NCBI GenBank assembly: GCA_902494875.1
Contig: CABUUO010000008.1
Location: forward strand, 1-59,845
Source of the DNA: an uncultured Pseudomonadota bacterium
GTDB taxonomy: Bacteria > Pseudomonadota > Alphaproteobacteria > RF32 > CAG-239
Length of the DNA: 59,845 nt
Reading direction: 5' to 3'
In this document: positions 7,964 through 15,312 of the stretch, in pieces
Layout: each line of letters begins with the position of its first letter
How positions within the stretch are numbered: position 1 is the stretch's first letter
Made by a program: the position numbers and the translations under genes
Notes under the pieces: model-generated
The model's database searches: none
Seen by the model: only the letters and a program-made list of their open reading frames with translations
Told to the model about the DNA's origin: nothing

Positions 7964-7992
7964 CTTATACATTACCAGATTTAAATAGGCAA
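7964..7992 (-). promoter_or_regulatory. Likely sigma-70 promoter of rpmE
   Basis: Read on the minus strand: TTGCCT, 17-bp spacer, TATAAG. The -10 box ends about 45 bp before the rpmE start codon, and a Shine-Dalgarno (TAGGAG) follows in the leader. Confidence 0.5.
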
Positions 7993-8038
7993 GCATTAAT
8001 TTACACTTTTTTAAATTTATTGGCTGTTATTGAGCATT

Positions 8039-9043
8039 TTATTTGAATTCTTCAACCCGCACAACATTTTTCAAGTCGCTTTCAGCATCGACATTGACCA
8101 CCTTGATACTATAATTTTTGTACCCTTTGGCCAGATAATAGGAACGGACGGCGATGGCGCGGTCCAAACACAGCCGCTTTTTGCGGAAGACATCTTTGCC
8201 GTCATCGACATTAAACGAAAAGATAGCAATTTTGTTTTTCTGCGTATCTTCAAAACCGGCAAGGATATCATCCAACTGCCGTTTGTTTTCTTCCGTAAGT
8301 TCCGAACTGTCGGCGGCAAAAACGACATCGCTCGAAACGCCTTGCGGCAGAGACGTTTTCTCAATCAACGGAGCTGACGGCTCGTCTGAAACCGATGTCT
8401 GCACGACAGGTTCAGTCTCAGGTTTCGACTGAGGCACGACCGTTTCCTCCGGTTCGGCCACAAGGCCGTCTTTAGGTTCAACGGCTCCCGGCAGCGGTGT
8501 ATGACCGTTGACCGGCTCCATAATCACTTCATCCGTCTTCTCGGGCAGCGGTTCGGTTTTTACTTCTACCGGAGCCAGCGGAGCGGCGGAAACCTCTTCT
8601 TTGACGACCGGCTCGGCAACGGACTTAAACGGAGCATCCTCAGGAAGCGGCTGACCGGCAGAGGCCTTGGGGGCAACAGGACGGTTTTTCGTTTCCGGCA
8701 TTTTAACTTCTACCTTTATCTCTTCCTTGTGCGGAATTTTGATATCTTCTTTTAGGCCTTTATTAGGTTTGGCTGCCGGTTTTGCCTTTTTGACTGCCGA
8801 TTTGGAGACCGATTTTTTTCTGGCCGGTTTGGAAACTTTCTTTACGGCAGTCTCGGCCGCGGATGGTTTGACGACAGGAAAAAGAGGACCGCTGTTAATG
8901 ACCGGCGAGTTGTTGTCTCCCAGAGAATCCAGTACAGAAAAATCGACATAAACATCATCCTCCGCAAAAGAAGGTGCCGCCAAAGCCGTCAGGCTCAGCC
9001 CCAGCGCTACGGCCGGAAGCAGTATGATTTTCTTCGAGCGCAT
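8039..9043 (-). CDS. OmpA-like domain envelope protein with long Pro/Lys/Glu linker
   Basis: 334 residues. A signal peptide (cleavage near SFAEDD) leads into about 190 residues of low-complexity sequence rich in Pro, Lys, Glu, Val and Ala. The C-terminal domain, from about residue 240 (DVVFAADSSELTEENKRQL) through RKKRLCLDRAIAVRSYYLAKG, has the OmpA/MotB fold pattern, though the usual peptidoglycan-binding Asp and Arg positions are only partly kept. The linker could span the periplasm. It lies 32 bp after the IMPase-like gene, a neighbourhood shared with efp and rpmE. Likely role is envelope attachment; specificity unknown. Confidence 0.6.
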   Translation of the reverse strand: MRSKKIILLPAVALGLSLTALAAPSFAEDDVYVDFSVLDSLGDNNSPVINSGPLFPVVKPSAAETAVKKVSKPARKKSVSKSAVKKAKPAAKPNKGLKEDIKIPHKEEIKVEVKMPETKNRPVAPKASAGQPLPEDAPFKSVAEPVVKEEVSAAPLAPVEVKTEPLPEKTDEVIMEPVNGHTPLPGAVEPKDGLVAEPEETVVPQSKPETEPVVQTSVSDEPSAPLIEKTSLPQGVSSDVVFAADSSELTEENKRQLDDILAGFEDTQKNKIAIFSFNVDDGKDVFRKKRLCLDRAIAVRSYYLAKGYKNYSIKVVNVDAESDLKNVVRVEEFK

Positions 9044-9075
9044 TTCTTTTTCCTTATCTCAGTTGTCATCAATAA

Positions 9076-9879
9076 TTATTTGTTCAGCAAATCATATACC
9101 TTTTTGCCGAGATTTGCATTGCAGGCGATGATATTGCCCGACGAAAGAACCGCTTCAAGATCCTCGGAGCGGATGTCCTTCTGATTTAGTTCATAAACCG
9201 AACCGCCGGCTTCCTTAACCAGCAGAATGCCGGCCGCTATATCAGAGAGGCCGTTGCCGAGACTGACGGTGACGTCAATCTTTCCGGCCGCAACATAAGC
9301 CAAATCCAGACTTGCGGCGCCCAATACGCGCAACGCACCGGCCTGCGGAATGATTTTGTCTCTGACCGCGGCATAAGCGCTAAGGTTTTCCTTATCGTTA
9401 ATCTGCGTAGAAAAAACGCATTCGCCCAGTTCCTTACGGAAAGAAACGCGCAGCCGTTCGTGATTGCGAAAACCTTCTTTATAAGCTCCGTTGCCCTTTT
9501 CGGCAAAATAAAGCTCGTCCGTGGCCGGATTGTAAATGACGGCGGCAGTCAAAGCCCCGTTTTCGCAAGTGGCGACAGAAATGGAAAAATGCGGAATACC
9601 ATGAGCAAAATTGACCACGCCGTCCAGCGAAGAAACGATAAAATACGCTCCGGAAGGACGCGGTTTTCCATTTTCGGCAAAAGCATAAGACGGACGGGAT
9701 CTTGAAAGTTCCGCCCGCAGATTGGCCTCTACCTTTCTGACCGCCGCAGCGACAAACTCCTGATGTCCCTTAACAGAAGACTGAAGCTTTTCAATCTCGC
9801 TGAAATCGCGGCTCAGGGAAGACGCCGCCTTTTTGACGGCGGTCATAAGCATATTCATATTTGCGGACAAATAAGACAT
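9076..9879 (-). CDS. Inositol-monophosphatase-like protein with eroded active site
   Basis: 267 residues of the IMPase/SuhB fold: SSLDGVVNFAHGIPHFSISVA, then YNPATDELYFAEKGNGAY, RVLGAASLDLAYVAAGKID and SDIAAGILLVKEAGG align well with the family. Catalytic positions are changed: the DPxDGTTNF metal motif reads SSLDGVVNF (first Asp, Pro and both Thr lost, second Asp kept at 86), the GEE motif reads AEN (residues 68-70), the early DxVTxxD segment reads EFVAAAV, and WDxAAG reads SDIAAG. Metal-dependent phosphatase activity is therefore doubtful. The start codon overlaps the efp stop (TAATG), so translation is probably coupled to EF-P. Confidence 0.75.
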   Translation of the reverse strand: MSYLSANMNMLMTAVKKAASSLSRDFSEIEKLQSSVKGHQEFVAAAVRKVEANLRAELSRSRPSYAFAENGKPRPSGAYFIVSSLDGVVNFAHGIPHFSISVATCENGALTAAVIYNPATDELYFAEKGNGAYKEGFRNHERLRVSFRKELGECVFSTQINDKENLSAYAAVRDKIIPQAGALRVLGAASLDLAYVAAGKIDVTVSLGNGLSDIAAGILLVKEAGGSVYELNQKDIRSEDLEAVLSSGNIIACNANLGKKVYDLLNK

Positions 9880-10442
9880 TATTTGGCTCTCTCTACATAG
9901 GAAGCGTCTGTCGTATTGACAACGATTTTTTCGCCGGCGCCGACAAAAGGCGGAACCATAACGCGGACACCGTTATCCAAAATAGCCGGTTTGTAAGAAG
10001 AAGCTGCCGTCTGACCTTTGATGACGGGTTCGGTTTCAACCACTTCCTGAATGACCTGCAACGGCAGTTCAACCGAAATCGGCTTACCGTCAATAACGTT
10101 GATGATAACACCCATACCGTCAGTCATAAACGGACGAGAATCTCCAAGGATGTCCGCCGGCATTGTAAACTGGTCAAACGTTTCGCTGTCCATAAAGTTC
10201 AAACCGGTGGAATCTTCAAACAAAAACTGGCAGTCTTTGGTTTCAACCATCAGCTTTTCAACCATGTCTTCCGTTCTGAAACGCTCGTTGGTTTTGGTGC
10301 CTTCTTCCACCGACTTCATTTCAACCTGCATAAAGGCACCGCCTTTGCCGGGCTTTACAAAGTTGGTCTTGGTTACGGTCCATGGTTTGTTTTTGTATTC
10401 GATTACCCAACCGATGCGGATGGATCCAGCTTGCTGTTTCAT
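9879..10442 (-). CDS. efp: Elongation factor P
   Basis: 187 residues, standard EF-P length. Domain I carries the tip loop PGKGGAF with Lys33, the position that is post-translationally modified in many bacteria and that reaches the peptidyl-transferase centre to relieve polyproline stalling. Domains II and III follow with VELPLQVIQEVVETEP. The frame can be extended to a TTG at 10454, but GGAG lies upstream of the ATG at 10440-10442, which gives the expected N terminus MKQQAGSIRIG. It is followed by the IMPase-like gene with TAATG overlap. Confidence 0.95.
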   Translation of the reverse strand: MKQQAGSIRIGWVIEYKNKPWTVTKTNFVKPGKGGAFMQVEMKSVEEGTKTNERFRTEDMVEKLMVETKDCQFLFEDSTGLNFMDSETFDQFTMPADILGDSRPFMTDGMGVIINVIDGKPISVELPLQVIQEVVETEPVIKGQTAASSYKPAILDNGVRVMVPPFVGAGEKIVVNTTDASYVERAK

Positions 10443-10485
10443 ATTTTTCTCCAATTATTATTCAAATTATTTATTATCTGGCAAA

Positions 10486-11010
10486 TTAATCTAATCTTTT
10501 AATTTTATCAACCAGAATCTTATATTCCGAAGTATTTATTATTAAAAAATCAGTTTTGGAAAGCAGTTTCTCATTAATCTCCGGGGTATAGAAAAGCGCC
10601 GACTGCAGCAGAAAAAGCTCGGCATACCAGTCCAGAATGTCCGCCTCGCCGTCACGTCCGGCAGAACGGAACGCTACAAAATCAGGTTCGGCTTCGGAAG
10701 CAATCATCGCTTCGTGGCGGGTAATGCCGCAGGCGGCGCCCCAAAACTTTTTGCCGATTTTTTTATGCAGGCGTTTGACAAGCCCCGGAAACTTTTCGTC
10801 AACGGGGTCAGACGTCAACACGCCGTCCAATCCCGCTTTCAAGCAAAAATCAACGGCATTGTCCCCGCTGGCCAGAACCAGTTTGTCGGAAGCTTCTGCT
10901 TCCGCAAGCACGGCCGGCGCGGAGGTCTCATCGGCCAGATAACAGCAGACATCGTCATTGTCCAGCAGCGTTTTGTCATCGGCCGTTATTTTGATTATAA
11001 ACTTTGGCAT
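10486..11010 (-). CDS. Degenerate thiamine-phosphate-synthase-like protein
   Basis: 174 residues with a shortened alpha/beta-barrel pattern. The segments LKAGLDGVLTSDP, GKKFWGAACGITRHEAMIA and EPDFVAFRSAGRDG align in order with the ThiE/TenI pattern DGVHLG, GxSxHxxxEA and ADYVGFGP. The phosphate-binding Gly loops and the diphosphate-binding residues of real ThiE are missing, and the protein is about 30 residues shorter. It sits directly upstream of efp (43-bp gap), an arrangement I associate with Rhodospirillales. Thiamine synthesis is unlikely; the real role is unknown. Confidence 0.45.
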   Translation of the reverse strand: MPKFIIKITADDKTLLDNDDVCCYLADETSAPAVLAEAEASDKLVLASGDNAVDFCLKAGLDGVLTSDPVDEKFPGLVKRLHKKIGKKFWGAACGITRHEAMIASEAEPDFVAFRSAGRDGEADILDWYAELFLLQSALFYTPEINEKLLSKTDFLIINTSEYKILVDKIKRLD

Positions 11011-11098
11011 AAACTCTCTATTGTTCTTGAAATCGTTCGGTTTGCTGATATTATGCGTTGAATATACGGGAATAATACTCTAAAAGAAAGAGAAATTT

Positions 11099-11371
11099 AT
11101 GACTGATGCAAAAAAAATCGAGTTCAGCCAGACCAACAACGCCCTTGCCGAACTGAGCGACGTATTGGTTAAGCTAAACGGCATTCTTGACGAGAAGAAA
11201 GACAAGCTGGCCTTGTCTCAGAAGAAGATTGAGGCCGAAAGGAAAGACAACAGCAAACGGCTGGAAATTCTTAAAAGCTCGTCGGAAAACATCATCAGAA
11301 ACATTGACGCGGTTATAATGAAATTGGATAAAGTTTTGGAAAACGATGGCACAGGTAACAATAACAATTAA
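11099..11371 (+). CDS. Small coiled-coil protein upstream of zapA
   Basis: 90 residues, almost entirely helical with heptad-like spacing (ALAELSDVLVKLNGIL, then ALSQKKIEAERKDNSKRLEIL) and a short Asn-rich tail. The last 26 bp overlap the start of zapA, so the two are co-transcribed and probably translationally coupled. A small coiled-coil gene at this place is common in Alphaproteobacteria. By association it may act with ZapA at the division ring, but no direct evidence is in the sequence. Confidence 0.7.
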   Translation: MTDAKKIEFSQTNNALAELSDVLVKLNGILDEKKDKLALSQKKIEAERKDNSKRLEILKSSSENIIRNIDAVIMKLDKVLENDGTGNNNN

Positions 11372-11690
11372 TTCAAGAGAATATGCCATTGCCTGCGAAG
11401 ACGGACAGGAAGTCAGAATCCTCCAGCTGGCAAGGATGCTTGACGAAAAGGCAAAAATGCTCAACGCAGCAAGCGGACAGGTTAACGAATGTATGCTGCT
11501 GGCAATGGTGGGGCTGCTTCTGGCCGACGAACTTTCGGAACTGAAAAAAGGCGCACCGGCCGCGAACGGCGACGCCGTTCAGGCTCTTGACGAACAGCGA
11601 CTCCTTGAACTTGACAACGCATTGGCAGGCAAAATAAAAATTTTGATAAACGAGATAAATTCTGTTGCATCTAAAATAAATTTATTGTAA
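11346..11690 (+). CDS. zapA: Cell division protein ZapA
   Basis: 114 residues. The N-terminal half (VTITINSREYAIACEDGQE, then VRILQLARMLDEKAKML) is the conserved ZapA head that binds and bundles FtsZ filaments; the C-terminal half is the coiled coil used for tetramerisation. Length and order are normal. It overlaps the upstream coiled-coil gene and is followed at once by the 6S RNA gene, the usual zapA-ssrS arrangement of proteobacteria. Confidence 0.88.
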   Translation: MAQVTITINSREYAIACEDGQEVRILQLARMLDEKAKMLNAASGQVNECMLLAMVGLLLADELSELKKGAPAANGDAVQALDEQRLLELDNALAGKIKILINEINSVASKINLL

Positions 11691-11699
11691 TCTGTAGTC

Positions 11700-11870
11700 A
11701 TAGAGGGGAAGCTGTCTGGTTTGTATTTCCGCAGATCTTCCGAGCCAACATTATTTTATAGGGAGCTGTCTCTGAACAAATCGTGGTTTGTTTATATGGC
11801 ACCCACTTTAGAAAAGCGGTTCGATAAGAATGTTATCCATACGGCTAAGACGGCCCCCTCGCAGAGTTTT
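11700..11870 (+). ncRNA. ssrS: 6S RNA (approximate ends)
   Basis: The 185-bp gap after zapA has no gene but folds as a long hairpin: GAGGGG near 11703-11708 with the following GTCT pairs with AGAC and CCCCTC at about 11848-11860, and the outer TCTG/CAGA adds to the closing stem. A Rho-independent terminator follows at once. 6S RNA, which binds the RNA polymerase holoenzyme and mimics an open promoter, is encoded exactly here, downstream of zapA, in many proteobacteria. Identity rests on position, length and closing stem; exact ends are estimates. Confidence 0.7.
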
Positions 11871-11875
11871 AATCC

Positions 11876-11902
11876 AAGCCCCAGATTTCGGGGCTTTTTT
11901 TA
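11876..11902 (+). terminator. Terminator of the 6S RNA transcript
   Basis: AAGCCCC (11876-11882) pairs with GGGGCTT (11890-11896), followed by a run of T. Confidence 0.85.
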
Positions 11903-11934
11903 AGCAAAAACAAGTTAAAAGAAAGACCTTTATT

Positions 11935-12717
11935 TTGAAATTTATTTACTGTGGCGACGTGGTCGCCCGGGCAGGCAGAGAAGCGGTGCTCGGCAATCTG
12001 GACAAGCTTAGGAAAGACTACGAACCCGATTTTATCATCGTCAATATTGAAAACGCGGCGCACGGCTTCGGCGCAACGCCGGGAATCTGCCGCGACTTTT
12101 TGGAAAAAGGCGTCGATGCCCTGGTTACCGGCAATCATGTATGGCAGCAGCGTGAACTCATTCCGTTTTTGAACGAATGCAAAAAGATTATCCGGCCGCT
12201 GAACTATCCCGAAAATTTGCCCGGCAGAGGATTTTGTGAGTTGGAACTCCCCAACGGCAAAAAGCTTCTGATTGCCCAAGTGCTGGGACGACTTTTCATG
12301 GAAGCGGTCGATTGTCCGGTACAGGCCATAGACAAGCTGCTGAAAAATTATACGCTTGGCAAAAACGTCGACGCGATTTTGGTTGACATACATGCCGAAG
12401 CAACATCGGAAAAACTTTCGTTCGGCTGTTATCTGGACGGTAGAGTTTCGGCCGTGATCGGTTCACATACCCATGTTCCGACCGCCGATGCCAGAATCTG
12501 GCCCAAAGGAACCGCTTATTTGACTGACGTCGGAATGTGCGGCGATTATGATTCGGTACTGGGCTTTGACAAAGAAGAACCGATAAACCGGCTGGCACGC
12601 AGATACACGGGCGGACGCCTGTTGCCGGCCAAGGGCAAAGGAACCCTGTGCGGCGTACTGATCGAAACCGACGACACGACGGGACTGGCCGTTAAAACAG
12701 AACAAATCAAAATATAA
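11935..12717 (+). CDS. YmdB-family metallophosphoesterase
   Basis: 260 residues. The sequence begins KFIYCGDVVARAGREAV and contains FIIVNIENAAHGFGATP, VTGNHVW, VDIHAEATSEK, GSHTHVPTADARIWP and LTDVGMCGDYDSVLGF, the complete motif set of the YmdB/TIGR00282 phosphoesterases, which bind two metals and hydrolyse 2',3'-cyclic nucleotides. The frame runs back into the 6S region, so I take the TTG at 11935-11937, which starts the protein exactly at the family N terminus; its ribosome binding site is weak. The 5-formyltetrahydrofolate cyclo-ligase gene often found between 6S RNA and this gene is absent. Confidence 0.85.
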   Translation: MKFIYCGDVVARAGREAVLGNLDKLRKDYEPDFIIVNIENAAHGFGATPGICRDFLEKGVDALVTGNHVWQQRELIPFLNECKKIIRPLNYPENLPGRGFCELELPNGKKLLIAQVLGRLFMEAVDCPVQAIDKLLKNYTLGKNVDAILVDIHAEATSEKLSFGCYLDGRVSAVIGSHTHVPTADARIWPKGTAYLTDVGMCGDYDSVLGFDKEEPINRLARRYTGGRLLPAKGKGTLCGVLIETDDTTGLAVKTEQIKI

Positions 12718-12754
12718 AAAAAAGCGCTTTGATTTTAACAAAGCGCTTTTTTTC
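12716..12754. terminator. Bidirectional terminator
   Basis: Perfect AAAGCGCTTT repeats at 12721-12730 and 12740-12749, with A-tracts on the left and T-tracts on the right. It serves the phosphoesterase gene and the convergent S1-like gene. Confidence 0.85.
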
Positions 12755-12773
12755 AAAAACGGAAAACATCCTT

Positions 12774-14003
12774 TCATACCACCTGCGGAACATTCTGATG
12801 AATGACACACATGATTTTAACGGTAAGGATCGCTTTTTTGTCTTTCGGTTCAATATAAACCAGCTGGCAATAAAGCGTATCGCCGTCGCGGTATTCAAAG
12901 TTAGAATCCAAAACCCTGACGTCAAGCCGACCGACCTTGCGGTTTTCAAACAACGGTTTTCCGCCGGAAACGCCGACTTCATACAAATATCCGAGCCAAT
13001 ATTGCTCAAAACATTTTTCCGAGCGGTTTTTCATTCCTTCCTTAAAGACGGCATCATCGCGATAATTAAACTTGAAACCGTTCTTTTCAACAATTTTGAA
13101 TTCACGCTTAATCCGCTGGAAAGCCTTTTGAAAATTCTGAACATAGGCATCATCCGGCAAATCGACGAACTCAACGTCTATGTAGCCAAACGTATACATT
13201 TTGATGATGCGTACCAAAACATATTCGCCCAGCTGAGGACTAATACCGTTGCGGTTTCTGACCTGCGCCTTTTGCTTGTCATCAAGCATCACCAAATCGG
13301 GTGACGCGCCCAGCTGAGCCAGATAACAATGGCCAACGCGGTATAATCCGTTATCACTGACGGCAATCGTATCTCTTGAGGTCAGCGACTTTTGAATTCG
13401 CTCCTCCGACCAAGGCTGCGGAAATTTGAAGTCAGAATCTTCTTTTATCGGAGGTTCCTCCGGAGCCGTTCGGGGCTTCTTGGTTTCCTTGTCCTCTTCA
13501 GATTTGGGATGAGCCCGTTCTTCCGGAAGAACAACCCGCAGTTTTTTAATGCGGTAATAATCTTCCTCCGGGGTCAGCCCCAGACATTCCACATCAGCTC
13601 CCTCTTCCAGATGTCCGGCATTTTCCGGTGCTCCGTTTTCCATAGGATAAAAGCCCAGGACTGGCTCTTTCCACGGAAACTCGACAATCACCCCCTGGGT
13701 TCCGATAATTTTGCAAACACCGGCCTGCGGCGTGTTGGCCAAAATATAAGACGGCGACAAAGCCAGATGAGGAATCCCGTCAACAATTTCCGTGACAACA
13801 ACGTCAACAACATTGCCAACCTGAAGTTTGATTCCGCTGCGCTGATAAAAATCGTTTTTATCTACGGTGATAATACCTACCGCACCGCCTTTCAGCCTGA
13901 GCTGAGGTTCTTTGTTCGTCACTGCGTATACATTCGCCACGCATTCATCTCCGACAGCAAAAAGATTGAATTTCTGCTGCAGTTTACTGATTACATTTGT
14001 CAT
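12774..14003 (-). CDS. Protein with S1-like beta-barrel segments
   Basis: 409 residues, soluble. The N-terminal part (FAVGDECVANVYAVTNKEP, GGAVGIITVDKNDF, VGNVVDVVVTEIVDGIPHLALS) follows the strand pattern of S1/OB RNA-binding domains, and similar strands recur later (LGEYVLVRIIKMYTFGYIDVEF). A charged Pro/Glu/Lys linker at about residues 160-195 separates the two halves. No catalytic motif is visible. It is a single gene with a shared terminator, 160 bp downstream of the flagellar operon end. RNA binding is inferred from the pattern only. Confidence 0.5.
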   Translation of the reverse strand: MTNVISKLQQKFNLFAVGDECVANVYAVTNKEPQLRLKGGAVGIITVDKNDFYQRSGIKLQVGNVVDVVVTEIVDGIPHLALSPSYILANTPQAGVCKIIGTQGVIVEFPWKEPVLGFYPMENGAPENAGHLEEGADVECLGLTPEEDYYRIKKLRVVLPEERAHPKSEEDKETKKPRTAPEEPPIKEDSDFKFPQPWSEERIQKSLTSRDTIAVSDNGLYRVGHCYLAQLGASPDLVMLDDKQKAQVRNRNGISPQLGEYVLVRIIKMYTFGYIDVEFVDLPDDAYVQNFQKAFQRIKREFKIVEKNGFKFNYRDDAVFKEGMKNRSEKCFEQYWLGYLYEVGVSGGKPLFENRKVGRLDVRVLDSNFEYRDGDTLYCQLVYIEPKDKKAILTVKIMCVIHQNVPQVV

Positions 14004-14163
14004 AAGATTAAATATTTAGTTAGACATTGTTTTTGCGGCAAACAATTACAGAGGCAAAAAAACAGATTTACAATGGCCTATAAAATAATTGCTTGTGAAA
14101 GCTCTTATAACACAAGTTTATAAACCAATCAAGCAATTTTTGGACAAAAATGTAAGAAAGAAG

Positions 14164-15312
14164 CTAACGCTTTATAATCTTGCTGCCATAGGGAATTTCG
14201 CCGCCAATACCCTGCCGCAGATATTCCTGCCGGACAAAGCCCATTTCCCCCTCGTCCAGCATCACCCGAAACCAGATGTTATCCGGCGTATAACCGGTAA
14301 TCCGGACGGTTTTTCCGCTTTTCAAACGGCGCATAACATCAAAGTCATCCGCTGGCCCATACATCAGATTTTGTTCCGAAGTCAGATGATAAAGCTTTGA
14401 AGAATCAGACAAATCCACAGGAATGTTTACAACCTTGCCGACAACCATGTCATCGCTCATTGAACCGCCGGTGCGAAACTCGACCTGCTGGTTATAATCA
14501 ATTTCTTTCTTTTCGGCAAAATAGTTCAGCAGGTCGCTCTCGCTTACAACTTTTACGGAAAGAGGCGTCAGTGCCAAAAGCACAAGCACGAGGGGCATAA
14601 CCAACTGCACCAGCTGCAGATTCAGATAATTCCAGGCCGGACGTTTGGGCATAGCGACGGAAGCTCCGCCGATAAACCTTTTTAACAGGCAAGACTGGCG
14701 CGGCGAGGCATAAGGCAGCGCCATGGCCGCAGATTGCAGCGCTATGTCTTCTTTGCCGTCATGACGATAGGCCACGGCGTTGTGAATGAACAAATGCGCG
14801 TTCTCCGCACGGGAATTTACGTTGTTGAAATTATTCACCAGCGCCCGAATATTTTTGAAAAAAGCCCGAGGATGCCACCAGCCCAGCAGCCAGTTCAGCA
14901 CGGACGACTTAAACTCCAGGCTCAGCGCTTCCCGATAACTGCAGACGCAGCGGTCGGTTGCGATTTTATATCTTATCAGTTCTCCCCGGACATTTTCGAT
15001 GGCCAGCGCCTGAACGTCGGCACGGCCGGACGCCGCCCGGAGCGGTTTTATCATATCCGGATCGGGATATTTGTCTTTGGCGTAAACAGTGGAAAGCAAA
15101 TCATAAACCAGACGCTTGTCTTCATCTTTCAAAACGTCATAGGCTACCGATATTTTTTTAAAATTATCCAAGGCTTCCGCCGAAGTGTTATGGTCCGGAT
15201 GCCAGTGTTTGGCCAAATCGCGGTAGTTTTGCTTAATCGCAGCGTCATCAGCATCACAATGCAGATTGAGCGCCGCATAATAGCCCAGAGCATCAGTTTC
15301 GTTACTGTTCAT
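14164..15312 (-). CDS. Membrane-anchored J-domain protein with SH3-like C terminus
   Basis: 382 residues. An N-terminal J domain (about 8-72) has the essential HPD at residues 38-40, so it should stimulate a DnaK-type ATPase. One membrane segment lies at about 231-253, and the C-terminal 60 residues (VRITGYTPDNIWFRVMLDEGEMGFVRQEYL) resemble a bacterial SH3 domain, usually peptidoglycan- or protein-binding. The start overlaps the stop of the FliK-like gene (ATGA), which makes it the last gene of the flagellar operon. A role in folding or quality control of flagellar parts is inference from this coupling. Confidence 0.7.
   Translation of the reverse strand: MNSNETDALGYYAALNLHCDADDAAIKQNYRDLAKHWHPDHNTSAEALDNFKKISVAYDVLKDEDKRLVYDLLSTVYAKDKYPDPDMIKPLRAASGRADVQALAIENVRGELIRYKIATDRCVCSYREALSLEFKSSVLNWLLGWWHPRAFFKNIRALVNNFNNVNSRAENAHLFIHNAVAYRHDGKEDIALQSAAMALPYASPRQSCLLKRFIGGASVAMPKRPAWNYLNLQLVQLVMPLVLVLLALTPLSVKVVSESDLLNYFAEKKEIDYNQQVEFRTGGSMSDDMVVGKVVNIPVDLSDSSKLYHLTSEQNLMYGPADDFDVMRRLKSGKTVRITGYTPDNIWFRVMLDEGEMGFVRQEYLRQGIGGEIPYGSKIIKR

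Noticed and set aside
8039..8600. Plus-strand ORFs opposite the OmpA-like gene
   Set aside because: They mirror the Pro/Lys/Glu linker and lack start signals.
11721..11903. ORF inside the zapA-phosphoesterase gap
   Set aside because: It covers the 6S RNA and its terminator; composition is not protein-like.
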